This document shows, one piece after another, positions 1 to 7,683 of a stretch of DNA of 64,000 nucleotides; within the stretch, counting starts at the first letter, position 1; each line of letters opens with the position of its first letter. Both the position numbers and the translations under genes were made by a program. The DNA comes from an uncultured Oscillospiraceae bacterium (GTDB lineage: Bacteria > Bacillota > Clostridia > Oscillospirales > Ruminococcaceae), in NCBI GenBank assembly GCA_900539195.1, contig UQBC01000009.1, forward strand, positions 15,881 through 79,880, written 5' to 3'. The notes below the pieces were generated by a model. The model saw nothing but the letters and a program-made list of their open reading frames with translations. It was not told the origin of the DNA and did not search any database.

Positions 1-1077
1 AAGCTGTTCAACAGCCTTTTCGGTGCGGATTATCATATCGCTATGATAATAAGTGCGGTAGTAATCATCGCATATACCACTATCGGCGGATTCTTAGCGG
101 CAAGTACAACAGACTTTATACAGAGCATCATTATGTCGGTAGCGCTTATTATAGTAGTGGTATTCGGCATTTCGTCGGTCGGCGGTGTTGTTGAGGTAAT
201 GAACCACGCAACATCAATGCCCGGATATTTCTCACTGACACATACGTTTGACGTTCTTAAACAGCAGACGGGCGATTACGGTCCGCTGACTATCTTCTCC
301 ACACTTGCGTGGGGTCTTGGCTATTTCGGTATGCCTCACGTTCTGCTGAGATTTATGGCTATAAACGACAGCAAGAAGCTCAAGGTTTCAAGACGTGTTG
401 CTACCGTATGGGTGGTTATTTCGCTTGCAGTTGCAATATTCATCGGCGTTGTAGGTCTTGCTATGACAAAGAACAATGTAATAGATCCTCTGGCGGATCC
501 CGAAACGGTAATAGTTGTAATAGCTAATCTTCTTGCAAAGGCAGGTCCTCTTGCGGCTATAGTAGGCGGTCTTATCATTGCGGGTATTCTTGCGTCCACT
601 ATGTCGACAGCGGATTCACAGCTTCTTGCGGCATCATCTGCGGTATCCGAAAATCTGTTCAATCAGGTATTCAAGATAAAGACAAGCGAAAAAACGGCAA
701 TGCTTATCGCAAGAATCACGGTCGTTGTAATAGCAATCGTCGGAATCGTTATTGCGTGGGATCCCAACAGCTCGGTATTCCAGATAGTATCGTTTGCGTG
801 GGCAGGCTTCGGTGCGGCATTCGGTCCTGTTGTGCTGACGGCTCTGTTCTGGAAGAGAACGACAAAGTGGGGTGCATTTGCAGGTATATTCGCAGGCGGT
901 GCAATGGTATTCATATGGAAGTTCCTTGTAAGACCGCTCGGTGGATTGTTCAATATCTATGAGCTTCTTCCGGCTTTCATAGTTGCACTTGTTGCTATAG
1001 TAGTTGTATCGCTTCTTGACAAGAAGCCCTCGCAGGAAATTATTGATGAGTTTGAGTCGGTGAATGCGGCTGAATAA
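1..1077 (+). CDS. putP: Sodium:solute symporter, PutP (proline) type, C-terminal part
   Basis: The frame is open from the first base, so the gene starts outside the window and only about the last 358 residues are present. The product is an integral membrane Na+-coupled transporter of the SSS family. Many hydrophobic segments are visible, and the stretch STADSQLLAASS (about residues 190-202 counted from the first internal Met at 43) is the conserved PutP/SSS signature. Proline is the likely substrate from that signature, but other SSS substrates cannot be excluded. The C-terminus is short and charged (KKPSQEIIDEFESV). A strong hairpin with a T-run follows 17 bases after the stop, so the gene ends its transcript. 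Confidence 0.9.
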   Translation, partial: KLFNSLFGADYHIAMIISAVVIIAYTTIGGFLAASTTDFIQSIIMSVALIIVVVFGISSVGGVVEVMNHATSMPGYFSLTHTFDVLKQQTGDYGPLTIFSTLAWGLGYFGMPHVLLRFMAINDSKKLKVSRRVATVWVVISLAVAIFIGVVGLAMTKNNVIDPLADPETVIVVIANLLAKAGPLAAIVGGLIIAGILASTMSTADSQLLAASSAVSENLFNQVFKIKTSEKTAMLIARITVVVIAIVGIVIAWDPNSSVFQIVSFAWAGFGAAFGPVVLTALFWKRTTKWGAFAGIFAGGAMVFIWKFLVRPLGGLFNIYELLPAFIVALVAIVVVSLLDKKPSQEIIDEFESVNAAE

Positions 1078-1093
1078 CAGGAATTAAATAAGT

Positions 1094-1130
1094 ATGACAG
1101 CCACGATTAAGTTCGTGGCTGTCATTTTTT
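1094..1130 (+). terminator. Rho-independent terminator after the symporter gene
   Basis: Thirteen-base stem (1094-1106 with 1113-1125), six-base loop, followed by six T residues. Its position between two convergent genes means it may also help stop sigK transcription from the other side, although the T-tract is poor in that direction. Confidence 0.9.
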
Positions 1131-1139
1131 ACCGCTGTA

Positions 1140-1847
1140 TCAATCTCCTTTTTCAAAGCGTGAGCGGAGCTTTTCGAGGGCTTTCTTTTCTATTCTTGAA
1201 ATATAGCTCCTGCTTATGCCAAGCTCGTCTGCGACTTCACGCTGGGTCATTATCCTGTCGGTGCGGTAGGATGTTTTAGACAGACCGTAACGCTTTGTGA
1301 GTATTTCTTTTTCACGCTCGTCAAGCTCCTCGTCTATATATCTGTACATTTTATCAAGCTCAATGTTAAGGGCGGCCTCCTCGGCAACGTCCGTTCCGTC
1401 CTTGAAAATATCGGCAAGGGTGACGGCGTTTCCGTCCTTGTCGCAGTCCATCGGGTCGTTCATATAAACCTCCGTCTGCTGATGCTTTGTTTTACGGAAG
1501 TACATTCTTATCTGATTATTTATGCATTTTCCGGCATAGGTGGAAAAGCTGATGTTCTTTCTGTAATCAAAGGTTTCTGCGGCACGGATAAGCCCGATTA
1601 TGCCTATCGAGATAAGATCGTCCGCTTCCTTGCTGTCGGGGTAGTGCTTTTTTACGATATATGCCACAAGGCGAAGGTTGTGGTTTATCAGCTTGTCACG
1701 GGCGGCAAGGTCGCCCTGAGCCGCTTTTTCAAGGCATTCACGTTCTTCCTTTGCGGAAAGCTGTCGGGGAAATGAACCGTTGCTTTTAAAATGCAGAGCA
1801 AAGAAGATAAGGCTCTGCAGTGCGGTTTGCAGTATCGATATAAACAT
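1140..1847 (-). CDS. sigK: RNA polymerase sporulation sigma factor SigK
   Basis: Directs late mother-cell transcription during endospore formation. The protein has the sigma-70 region 2 (HNLRLVAYIVKKH, DDLISIGIIGLIRA) and region 4 helix-turn-helix (TQREVADELGISRSYISRIE) typical of SigK/SigE. The hydrophobic N-terminus (MFISILQTALQSLIFF) matches the SigK pro-sequence that is removed by SpoIVFB-type proteolysis. I chose the ATG at 1847 because GGAG lies nine bases upstream, whereas an in-frame ATG at 1892 has no ribosome binding site. The gene is uninterrupted, so there is no skin element here. No partner gene adjoins it on the same strand. Confidence 0.93.
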   Translation of the reverse strand: MFISILQTALQSLIFFALHFKSNGSFPRQLSAKEERECLEKAAQGDLAARDKLINHNLRLVAYIVKKHYPDSKEADDLISIGIIGLIRAAETFDYRKNISFSTYAGKCINNQIRMYFRKTKHQQTEVYMNDPMDCDKDGNAVTLADIFKDGTDVAEEAALNIELDKMYRYIDEELDEREKEILTKRYGLSKTSYRTDRIMTQREVADELGISRSYISRIEKKALEKLRSRFEKGD

Positions 1848-1919
1848 AATATCACACTCCGGAAAGATAATGATACAGTTTATTCCGGACATTCTGCCGG
1901 TTATGCAGGTACATTCTGC

Positions 1920-1948
1920 TTGACAGTGGAAATTTAACGGTGTATAAT
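1920..1948 (+). promoter_or_regulatory. Perfect sigma-A promoter for the tiny membrane protein
   Basis: TTGACA at 1920-1925, a 17-base spacer, TATAAT at 1943-1948. Both hexamers and the spacing are full consensus, with the start codon about 30 bases downstream. This is the best sigma-A promoter in the window and it points at a 37-codon gene. Confidence 0.9.
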
Positions 1949-1978
1949 TAAAATATATAATTCAAGGAGCGTATGAGT

Positions 1979-2092
1979 ATGAAGCAGAAAAATCGTGAAA
2001 GGCTCGGAATAGGTATGAAGATAGGTGCGGGGGTGCTTGCGCTTATTATGATCATAGGTGTTGTGATACAGGGATTTATGTATCTGAACTGA
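1979..2092 (+). CDS. Small single-span membrane protein, 37 residues
   Basis: A short reading frame directly downstream of a consensus promoter. AAGGAG (1964-1969) lies nine bases before the ATG at 1979; an ATG at 1973 is in frame but too close. The product begins with a basic stretch (MKQKNRERLG) followed by a single hydrophobic segment (about residues 11-33) and ends YLN. A hairpin terminator follows. In layout it resembles the very small DUF4044-type membrane proteins of Firmicutes, but that family link is inferred from architecture only. Promoter, ribosome binding site, length and terminator together make it a real gene in my view. The function is unknown. Confidence 0.75.
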   Translation: MKQKNRERLGIGMKIGAGVLALIMIIGVVIQGFMYLN

Positions 2093-2117
2093 GTTGATAA
2101 AATATGTGGGTAATGCA

Positions 2118-2143
2118 AACCGCCGACTGTAAGGTCGGCGGTT
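2118..2143. terminator. Hairpin terminator between convergent genes
   Basis: Ten-base GC-rich stem (2118-2127 with 2134-2143) and a six-base loop, followed by a T/G-rich stretch on the plus strand. It lies between the tiny plus-strand gene and the minus-strand gene ending at 2149, so it could serve both. Confidence 0.7.
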
Positions 2144-2148
2144 GTTGT

Positions 2149-2757
2149 TTATTCGGTTTTTATGTAACTCAGCGAGAAATCGCAGCAGTCGTTTCCTCGT
2201 CCGAGAGTTTTTGTCCTGTGCCATCTGAGTTTAGGGTGAATGTCACCGTATGCTGTATCGTCGCTGTCACAGAAGCATACGCATAACTCGGGGCAACCGT
2301 ACCTTACGGTCATTATGTGATAAGGGCATTTTATCATATCAAGTCTTGCTGTGTTTTTATCGGTGTCATATATCTTATAGTCAAAGCCTGCGTCACGGCC
2401 GAAGGTTTTCTGCGTGATTTTCAGAAAGATTTTCGGAAAACGCTTATACATTCCTGCAAAGCGGGCGGCTTTTGATACCGCTTTTTTCATTTTCAGTGAG
2501 TGTATCTCTACAATGCGGTGTATCTCGGCAAGCGCCTGTTCCTTACCCATAACGGCAGATAAAGTTTCGTAAGCCGCTATACCGGGTAGTATCTGGCTTT
2601 CAAGGTGGAACTTCATCGCTTTTGATTCGTTTTCGGTTTCTTTTCTGAGCTGTGCAAGTCTTGTATTCATATCCGATATAAGCTTTTCGGATTGTTCGGG
2701 ACAGCGATTTTTACAGACCTCTATAAAGCCTTTTTCGATGTAACTTTGCTTTGACAT
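2149..2757 (-). CDS. L-2-amino-thiazoline-4-carboxylate hydrolase family protein
   Basis: About 202 residues. The C-terminal half carries the features of the ATC-hydrolase family (Pfam PF14196): CPYHIMTVRYGCPELCVCFCDSDD followed, in two separated pieces, by a WHRTKTLGRGNDCCDF-type ending in which conserved Cys, Asp and Arg residues cluster. The founding enzyme opens the thiazoline ring of L-ATC on the way to L-cysteine, but many clostridial members have unknown substrates. The N-terminal half is helical and charged. The gene stands alone behind its own promoter with palindromic sites, which suggests a dedicated regulator. It has a normal ATG and lies convergent to the tiny membrane protein gene. 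Confidence 0.75.
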   Translation of the reverse strand: MSKQSYIEKGFIEVCKNRCPEQSEKLISDMNTRLAQLRKETENESKAMKFHLESQILPGIAAYETLSAVMGKEQALAEIHRIVEIHSLKMKKAVSKAARFAGMYKRFPKIFLKITQKTFGRDAGFDYKIYDTDKNTARLDMIKCPYHIMTVRYGCPELCVCFCDSDDTAYGDIHPKLRWHRTKTLGRGNDCCDFSLSYIKTE

Positions 2758-2779
2758 TTTGATTTTCCCCTTATGTATG

Positions 2780-2838
2780 AATTACAGTTAGTTTTAAATA
2801 ACTGTAATTATAATAGCACCGAATTCGGTGGTTGTCAA
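2780..2838 (-). promoter_or_regulatory. Promoter with two palindromes, candidate operator, for the ATC-hydrolase-like gene
   Basis: On the minus strand, TTGACA (2833-2838) and TATTAT (2810-2815) are 17 bases apart. A perfect 14-base palindrome CACCGAATTCGGTG (2818-2831) lies between the two hexamers. Just downstream, an 11-base inverted repeat (2780-2790 with 2799-2809, eight-base spacer) sits between the -10 box and the start codon. Both positions are classic for a repressor. The cognate regulator is not in the window. Confidence 0.7.
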
Positions 2839-2853
2839 GGCTTGGAAAAGGAA

Positions 2854-3219
2854 TTATTCCTGTCTTGTTCTGTCTGTTCTGTTGAAGATAAGCGATACCG
2901 CAAGAGCGAAAATCATAGCGGCGGTAACTCCTGCCGAGCAGGCGGTAAATCCGCCCGTGAAGATTCCGAGTAAGCCGTCTTCTTCGACAGCTTTTCTCAT
3001 GCCCTTTGCGAGCAGATTGCCAAAGCCCGTGAGAGGTACGGACGCACCTGCGCCTGCAAAATCGACAAGCGGCTGATAAAGACCTACAGCTCCGAGAATC
3101 ACGCCCGAAACAACGTAGGCTACAAGTATTCTTGCGGGGGTGAGCTTCGTAAGGTCGATAAGTAACTGACCTATAGCACAAAGCGCACCGCCGACTAAAA
3201 ATGCCCATAAATACTGCAT
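2854..3219 (-). CDS. spoVAE: Stage V sporulation protein AE
   Basis: A 121-residue membrane protein of the SpoVA family, which forms the inner-membrane channel used for dipicolinic acid uptake into the forespore and release at germination. The family core is clear: GGALCAIGQLLIDLTKLTP near the N-terminus and FAGAGASVPLTGFGNLL in the middle, with four probable membrane helices. AGGAG lies upstream of the ATG. It is the last gene of a three-gene operon with spoVAD and spoVAC, 13 bases after spoVAD. A short AC-AD-AE set without spoVAA, AB and AF is common in Clostridia. Confidence 0.92.
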   Translation of the reverse strand: MQYLWAFLVGGALCAIGQLLIDLTKLTPARILVAYVVSGVILGAVGLYQPLVDFAGAGASVPLTGFGNLLAKGMRKAVEEDGLLGIFTGGFTACSAGVTAAMIFALAVSLIFNRTDRTRQE

Positions 3220-3232
3220 AAATTTTCTCCTG

Positions 3233-4246
3233 TTATAAAGCGTCTGAAATTTCTACAAGGTGGGATATGCCGGGGATGCTTTCGCCCTGCTGTACTTTAG
3301 TTGTTGACATAAGCGCACCGGTAGCGGCAAACAGCACTCTGTGGAGCTTTCCCTCGGCTATCTGCGGCAGGATATGTCCGCACAGTACCGAGGCACTGCA
3401 GCCGCATCCTGAGCCGCCTGCGTGTACGTCCTGCTTTTCACGGTCGTACAGCATAAGTCCGCAGTCCTTGTGCTTATGGCTGATTTCTGTTCCGTCACGG
3501 CGGAAAAGCTCGCACATAAGCTCCGAGCCGACCTGTCCGAGATCTCCCGTGTAGATTACGTCATAATCGGCAGGAGATGTTCCGGTGGCGAGCAGGTGTC
3601 GGTTTATCGTATCGTATGCCGCACCTGCCATAGCCGCACCCATATTGTTTGCGTCCTTTATGCCCATGTCGGTTATCTTGCCTATCGTGACACGCTTTAC
3701 ATAAGGCGGTTTTTCAGCTGCCGAGGTTATACAACAGCCTGCACCAGTAGCTGTCCACTGAGCAGTAGGGGGACGAACGCCGCCGTAGTTTATGGGGAAT
3801 CTGAACTGCCTTTCGGCAGAGCAGAAGTGTGACGAGGTAACGGCGGCGAAATATTCTCCGAGCCTCATATCCGCAAAAAGCGAAGCCATTGCAAGACTTT
3901 CAGCCATTGTCGAGCAGGCTCCGTAAAGTCCGATAAATGATATATCGGTGTCACGCAAGCCGTATGCCGAGCCTGTGCATTGGTTAAGCAGATCGCCTGC
4001 AAAAATAAACGAAATATCCTCTTTTATGAGCTTGCCTTTTCTAAGGGCAATATCAAAGGCATATTGCTGAAAGGTGCTTTCGGCTTTTTCCCAAGTGGTA
4101 AGTCCAAGCTCTGCACCCTCTGCGGCATAGTCAAAGCAGTTGCCGAGAGGTCCGTCGCTCTCCATTTTTCCGACTGCGGCGGCACAGGAATAAACCGACA
4201 CACCACGGTCAAGCTCTATTGTACCCTCTGAAATCAGTTTAGCCAT
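3233..4246 (-). CDS. spoVAD: Stage V sporulation protein AD
   Basis: A 337-residue soluble protein with a thiolase-like fold, the dipicolinic-acid-binding component of the SpoVA channel. Visible features include GACSTMAESLAMAS (a thiolase-type cysteine region), CSAERQFRFP, and AGGSGCGCSASVLCGHILP near the C-terminus. The length fits the family (about 335-340). Its ATG is one base after the spoVAC stop, and GGAGG lies inside the end of spoVAC, so translation is probably coupled. Expression in the forespore under sigma-G would be expected from other sporeformers. Confidence 0.95.
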   Translation of the reverse strand: MAKLISEGTIELDRGVSVYSCAAAVGKMESDGPLGNCFDYAAEGAELGLTTWEKAESTFQQYAFDIALRKGKLIKEDISFIFAGDLLNQCTGSAYGLRDTDISFIGLYGACSTMAESLAMASLFADMRLGEYFAAVTSSHFCSAERQFRFPINYGGVRPPTAQWTATGAGCCITSAAEKPPYVKRVTIGKITDMGIKDANNMGAAMAGAAYDTINRHLLATGTSPADYDVIYTGDLGQVGSELMCELFRRDGTEISHKHKDCGLMLYDREKQDVHAGGSGCGCSASVLCGHILPQIAEGKLHRVLFAATGALMSTTKVQQGESIPGISHLVEISDAL

Positions 4247-4247
4247 A

Positions 4248-4697
4248 TCAACCTCCGAAAAGACTTATAACGAACAGAATTATGCCGTAGACAAATGCCG
4301 CTGTTATGCCGTAGACTATTACAGGCCCTGCAATGATGAACATCTTTGCGCCCGTACCGAGAATGAGACCCTCGGTCTTGAATTCAAGGGCAGGGGAAAC
4401 AACGGCATTCGCAAAGCCTGTTATAGGAACGAGAGTGCCTGCGCCTGCGTGCTTTGCTATCCGCTCATACTGACCGAAGCCCGTCAGCAAGGCACTTATC
4501 AGCACAAGCGTTATTGAGGTGTACGCTGATGCAGTATCTGCATCGTTTCCTATCATAATATATAAATCGGTAAAGAACTGCCCTGTACAGCAGATAAGTC
4601 CGCCTATCACAAACGCTTTCGGCACTGTTATATTTAGCTTGCTCGGTGCGGAATAACGGTCGGCAAGCTGTGCGTATTCTTTTTTGGAAATATTCAA
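4248..4697 (-). CDS. spoVAC: Stage V sporulation protein AC
   Basis: A 149-residue polytopic membrane protein, a mechanosensitive component of the SpoVA dipicolinic-acid channel. The core motifs are KAFVIGGLICCTGQFFTDLY and AGAGTLVPITGFANAVVSP, which parallel those in SpoVAE. The start is a TTG at 4697, preceded by GGTGAT; the family's usual N-terminus (charged, then a first helix) fits this start. First gene of the spoVAC-AD-AE operon. The 220-base gap to the divergent phosphomutase gene holds its promoter, but I could not fix a convincing sigma-G site. Confidence 0.93.
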   Translation of the reverse strand: MNISKKEYAQLADRYSAPSKLNITVPKAFVIGGLICCTGQFFTDLYIMIGNDADTASAYTSITLVLISALLTGFGQYERIAKHAGAGTLVPITGFANAVVSPALEFKTEGLILGTGAKMFIIAGPVIVYGITAAFVYGIILFVISLFGG

Positions 4698-4811
4698 AAT
4701 ATCACCGTCCTTGATGATATTTTTGATTTTATGTCGGAAAATATCCGTGTAAAATTCTGCTTACCGATACGGCAAGATAAAGCAAAAACAAGTCGCTTTG
4801 CAATTTTTATA

Positions 4812-4840
4812 TTGATTTATTGCAGACATTGTGCTATACT
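4812..4840 (+). promoter_or_regulatory. Sigma-A promoter for the phosphoglycerate-mutase-like gene
   Basis: TTGATT (4812-4817), 17-base spacer, TATACT (4835-4840). The transcript would have an untranslated leader of about 75 bases ending in AAAGGGA before the ATG at 4922. Confidence 0.8.
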
Positions 4841-4921
4841 TTAATAGATAAGACAGGAAAAAGCGGTTTTTTCAGCCGTATTTTCGGTCGGATTTTTTAT
4901 GCAAGAAAGGGATAACAAAAA

Positions 4922-6124
4922 ATGAAATACGCAGTATTACTTTGCGACGGTATGGCCGATCTTCCCCGTGAGGATATAGGCGGAACACCTATGAGTGTTG
5001 CTCACAAGCCTAATATGGACAAGCTCGCAAAGGTATCAAGAGTAGGTCTTGTAAAGACGGTCGAAGATAACCTTAAGCCCGGCAGTGACGTTGCGAATCT
5101 TTCCGTACTCGGTTATGATCCTGCAATATATTATTCGGGCAGAAGTCCTTTAGAGGCAGGCAGTATAGGCATTGATATGAAGCCTACGGACGTTTCTTTC
5201 AGAACGAATCTTGTAACGCTGTCGGACGAGCCGGTTTACGAGGACAAGACAATACTCGACTACTGTGCCGATGATATATCTACAGAAGAAGCCGCAGAGC
5301 TTATAAAGTTCATTGACGAAAAGCTCGGTACAGATGAATTCAGATTCTACAGCGGTGTAAGCTACCGTCATTGTCTGATATGGGATCACGGTACGACCGA
5401 TATAGGCACGCTGACTCCTCCCCACGATATAACAGGCAAGCCGATAAAGACGCATCTTGGTGTGAACGAAAACGGCAAGGTGCTTATCGAGATGATGAAG
5501 AAGAGTTATGATCTGCTGAAGGATCATCCCGTAAACTTAAAGAGAATCGAAAGAGGTCTTCGTCCTGCAAACAGCATATGGTTCTGGGGCGAGGGTGTTC
5601 GCAAGGATCTTACTCCTTTTGCCGAAAAGTACGGAAAGAGTGCCGCTATGATCTCTGCGGTCGATCTGCTCAGAGGTATCGGCAAGTTCACAGGAATGGA
5701 TGTTATCAAGGTTGACGGTGCGACAGGCTACATAGATACAAACTTTGACGGCAAGGCTCAGGCGGCTGTTGATGCACTGAAGAGCGGCAAGGATTTTGTA
5801 TATATCCATGTTGAAGCTCCCGATGAATGCGGTCATCGTAATGAGGTTGACAATAAGGTAAAGGCAATAAGCCTTATTGACGAAAAGATACTCGGCAAGC
5901 TGCTTGACGAATTCAAGGATGAGGATATAAAAATCCTTATCTGTCCTGACCATCCCACGCCGCTTGAACTGAGAACACATACAAACGCTCCTGTGCCGTT
6001 CATGATCTATGACAGCAGAAAGAAGCTGGACGGTGTTGATTGCTTCTGCGAGGAGAGTGCGGCTAAGACGGGCGATTATATCGCTGAGGGTCATACCCTT
6101 ATGAGCAGTTTCTTGGCTGACTGA
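4922..6124 (+). CDS. apgM: Cofactor-independent phosphoglycerate mutase-like enzyme (proposed homoserine kinase)
   Basis: A 400-residue alkaline-phosphatase-superfamily enzyme. The metal-binding N-terminus (LLCDGMADLP), the catalytic region KPGSDVANLSVLGYDP with its serine, YYSGRSPLEAG, and the C-terminal CPDHPTPLELRTHTNAPVPF metal site are all present. Archaeal homologues interconvert 2- and 3-phosphoglycerate. Bacterial members of this subtype are often annotated as proposed homoserine kinases because they sit among threonine genes (TIGR02535). No threonine gene is adjacent here, although an aspartate kinase lies 14 kb away, so the substrate stays open. Monocistronic, with its own promoter and terminator. 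Confidence 0.88.
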   Translation: MKYAVLLCDGMADLPREDIGGTPMSVAHKPNMDKLAKVSRVGLVKTVEDNLKPGSDVANLSVLGYDPAIYYSGRSPLEAGSIGIDMKPTDVSFRTNLVTLSDEPVYEDKTILDYCADDISTEEAAELIKFIDEKLGTDEFRFYSGVSYRHCLIWDHGTTDIGTLTPPHDITGKPIKTHLGVNENGKVLIEMMKKSYDLLKDHPVNLKRIERGLRPANSIWFWGEGVRKDLTPFAEKYGKSAAMISAVDLLRGIGKFTGMDVIKVDGATGYIDTNFDGKAQAAVDALKSGKDFVYIHVEAPDECGHRNEVDNKVKAISLIDEKILGKLLDEFKDEDIKILICPDHPTPLELRTHTNAPVPFMIYDSRKKLDGVDCFCEESAAKTGDYIAEGHTLMSSFLAD

Positions 6125-6148
6125 TAGATAATACTAAATGAATATTTT

Positions 6149-6180
6149 ACCGCCCTGTGTTTTTCACGGGGCGGTTTGTT
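6149..6180 (+). terminator. Terminator after the phosphomutase-like gene
   Basis: Eleven-base GC-rich stem (6149-6159 with 6165-6175), five-base T loop, T-rich tail. Confidence 0.8.
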
Positions 6181-6190
6181 ATAAAGAGAA

Positions 6191-6220
6191 GCACTGTAAA
6201 CCAGCGGTGGTTTACAGTGC
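6191..6220 (-). terminator. Terminator of the minus-strand ECF sigma/anti-sigma pair
   Basis: Thirteen-base perfect stem (6191-6203 with 6208-6220) around a four-base loop, just after the anti-sigma stop codon. On the minus strand it is followed by TTCTCTTTAT. Confidence 0.8.
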
Positions 6221-6229
6221 TTTATCGGT

Positions 6230-6823
6230 TTATTCAATTATGAGTTTATAATCGGTGCAGAAGTCGGAATATTCGGTAAATGTTTTTTTGAGAGAAGAGA
6301 GCAGAGGTTCTTCTCCGTGTTTTTCGTAATATTTCTTTATATCGCTAGATATTGTCAGTTCAAGAGTTGCTTTGTCACCGACAATGTAGGTGGCTGTGCT
6401 TTCGTTGATTTTCTCTTTGCCGTTGCTGTTGATAAAGCACTTGATAAAACGTACATCATCGCCGATGTTATTGAGCTTTTTCCATTCGGAAAAAATAACT
6501 TTAGGGTCGCAGGCAAGATATTTACTTGCTTTTTCCGTGCTTGTGCCTTTCAGATAATAAATATTAATATTACTGTATGCCAAAGCTGTTTCGTTTGTTG
6601 ATTCGTTTGTGATTGCTGATGATGAATTGTTGAAATCATTATCGGCATTTTTGAGTAAACCGTTTCCGGTTGCGAATACTGCCACAAACACTGCCGCCGT
6701 AGCCGCCACCGAGCCGATAACAGCGTACAGCTTTTTTCTGTTGTTTTTGATTTTCGGCTTTGCCTGTTCGATGAAATCATCGTTTACATTGCCCAGTTCA
6801 TTCAGTAAGCGTTTTTCTTTCAT
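6230..6823 (-). CDS. Probable membrane anti-sigma factor paired with ECF sigma
   Basis: A 197-residue protein with a cytosolic N-terminus (about 1-30), one membrane segment (about 33-52, LYAVIGSVAATAAVFVAVFA) and an exported C-terminal domain rich in polar residues. The opening (LLNELGNVNDDFIEQA) matches the short sigma-binding segment seen in many clostridial anti-sigma proteins. Its ATG overlaps the sigma stop codon (ATGA), so the two are translationally coupled. It most likely holds the sigma factor at the membrane until a surface signal arrives. The extracellular domain is not one I recognise, so the signal is unknown. Confidence 0.75.
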   Translation of the reverse strand: MKEKRLLNELGNVNDDFIEQAKPKIKNNRKKLYAVIGSVAATAAVFVAVFATGNGLLKNADNDFNNSSSAITNESTNETALAYSNINIYYLKGTSTEKASKYLACDPKVIFSEWKKLNNIGDDVRFIKCFINSNGKEKINESTATYIVGDKATLELTISSDIKKYYEKHGEEPLLSSLKKTFTEYSDFCTDYKLIIE

Positions 6824-7389
6824 AACGTTATACCCTCCTTTATAAGATGTTCCTTAAGCTCGCTTCGGGTTCTGAGAAGTATCATTTTTATGCGGCTTTC
6901 GGTAGATGAATGTTCGGCGGCAATCACCTTAATCGGCATCATATACCAGTATCTTTGCATAAAGATAATACGTTTTTCGGGTTCAAGGCAGAAGAGAAAA
7001 TCGTTGAGGGCGTGCCTTAGCGTGTTGTTGTCGGAAATATCTTCCGTAGTAACACCGGACGACACACATTCAGCCAGCTCATCAAGAACGGCGGCTGTCT
7101 GTCCCGAACCTCTTTTATCTGCTGTTTTCTCAAAGAATCTGTTAAGCGAAAGGTTGCGTGTTATCCTGCCGAGAAATGCCGACAGCTTTTTCGGCTTCTG
7201 CGGCGGAATTGCATTCCACGCCTTCATCAGCGTATCGTTTACGCACTCCTCGCAGTCCTCGTTCACGGCAAGTATGTTGTAGGCGATAGAGTAACAGTAT
7301 CTGCCGTATTTGCCGTGGGTTTCGGTTATTGCTTTTTCATCTCTCGCAAAGAATAATTCTATAATCCTGCTGTCTTCCGTATTTCTCAC
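6820..7389 (-). CDS. ECF-type RNA polymerase sigma factor
   Basis: A 189-residue sigma-70 family protein with region 2 (CEECVNDTLMKAWNAIPP, FLGRITRNLSLNRF) and region 4 (LEPEKRIIFMQRYWYMMPIKVIA). The variant FFARDEKAI opening is typical of a common clostridial ECF group. The listed start is GTG at 7389, but the best ribosome binding site (AGGGAG) overlaps that GTG. The codon at the proper distance, 7380, is ACG, and starting there gives the usual family N-terminus (x-EDSRIIELFF). Overlaps its anti-sigma gene by four bases. Confidence 0.88.
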   Translation of the reverse strand: MRNTEDSRIIELFFARDEKAITETHGKYGRYCYSIAYNILAVNEDCEECVNDTLMKAWNAIPPQKPKKLSAFLGRITRNLSLNRFFEKTADKRGSGQTAAVLDELAECVSSGVTTEDISDNNTLRHALNDFLFCLEPEKRIIFMQRYWYMMPIKVIAAEHSSTESRIKMILLRTRSELKEHLIKEGITL

Positions 7390-7427
7390 TCCCTTTTATT
7401 TTTTTAAACAGCCTGTTCACCTATAAA

Positions 7428-7452
7428 GACAGGATATTTTTATAAAGGTCAC
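7428..7452 (-). promoter_or_regulatory. Candidate ECF-type autoregulatory promoter
   Basis: On the minus strand, GTGACC (7447-7452) and TGTC (7428-7431) are 15 bases apart, about 40 bases before the sigma gene. The pattern resembles the -35 GxAAC/GTGACC and -10 CGTC boxes of ECF promoters. It is inferred from position and form only. Confidence 0.5.
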
Positions 7453-7480
7453 GCTTTTTAAGAAAATTTTTCTGCGGATA

Positions 7481-7512
7481 CAGTTACAGGCTTCTGCTTA
7501 ATACAGAAGCCT
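7481..7512. other. Hairpin next to intergenic repeat copy 1
   Basis: Inverted repeat GGCTTCTG/CAGAAGCC with a seven-base loop immediately before the repeat element. It has no T-run; it could be a processing or barrier structure. Confidence 0.5.
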
Positions 7513-7680
7513 CAGACTGTCGATAAACCTATATAATTTTTGAAAATGGGGTTTGGGGCGTAGCCCCAAGCGGGGTGAGGGCGGCAGCCCCACACTCAGC
7601 CCCTTCCAGAGGGGAAGGGGTTTGGGGATAGGGATAGAGAATTTGCTCTATTTTTATAAATACAGACTTTTTCTACAAAC
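7513..7680. repeat. Dispersed intergenic repeat, copy 1
   Basis: A non-coding GC-skewed block that shares both ends with 42543-42783: the left part reads CTGTCGATAAACCT and the right part AGGGGAAGGGGTTTGGGG, then GAGAATTTGCTCTATTTT and ACAGACTTTTTCTACAA. The middle differs between copies and is full of short GGGGC/GCCCC hairpins. No transposase or other reading frame is present. The ends carry AGACTGT and ACAGACT, a near-match terminal inverted repeat. It fits a non-autonomous mobile or amplified intergenic element. Confidence 0.75.
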
Positions 7681-7683
7681 TGT

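Noticed and set aside
1140..1847. Disruption of sigK by a skin-like element
   Set aside because: The reading frame is continuous from pro-sequence to region 4.
4698..4770. Sigma-G promoter of the spoVA operon
   Set aside because: GAATT and CATAAAA-like boxes exist upstream of spoVAC, but the spacing is wrong for sigma-G, so I make no call.
7513..7680. Insertion sequence with transposase
   Set aside because: The element has no reading frame long enough for a transposase, so I describe it only as a repeat.
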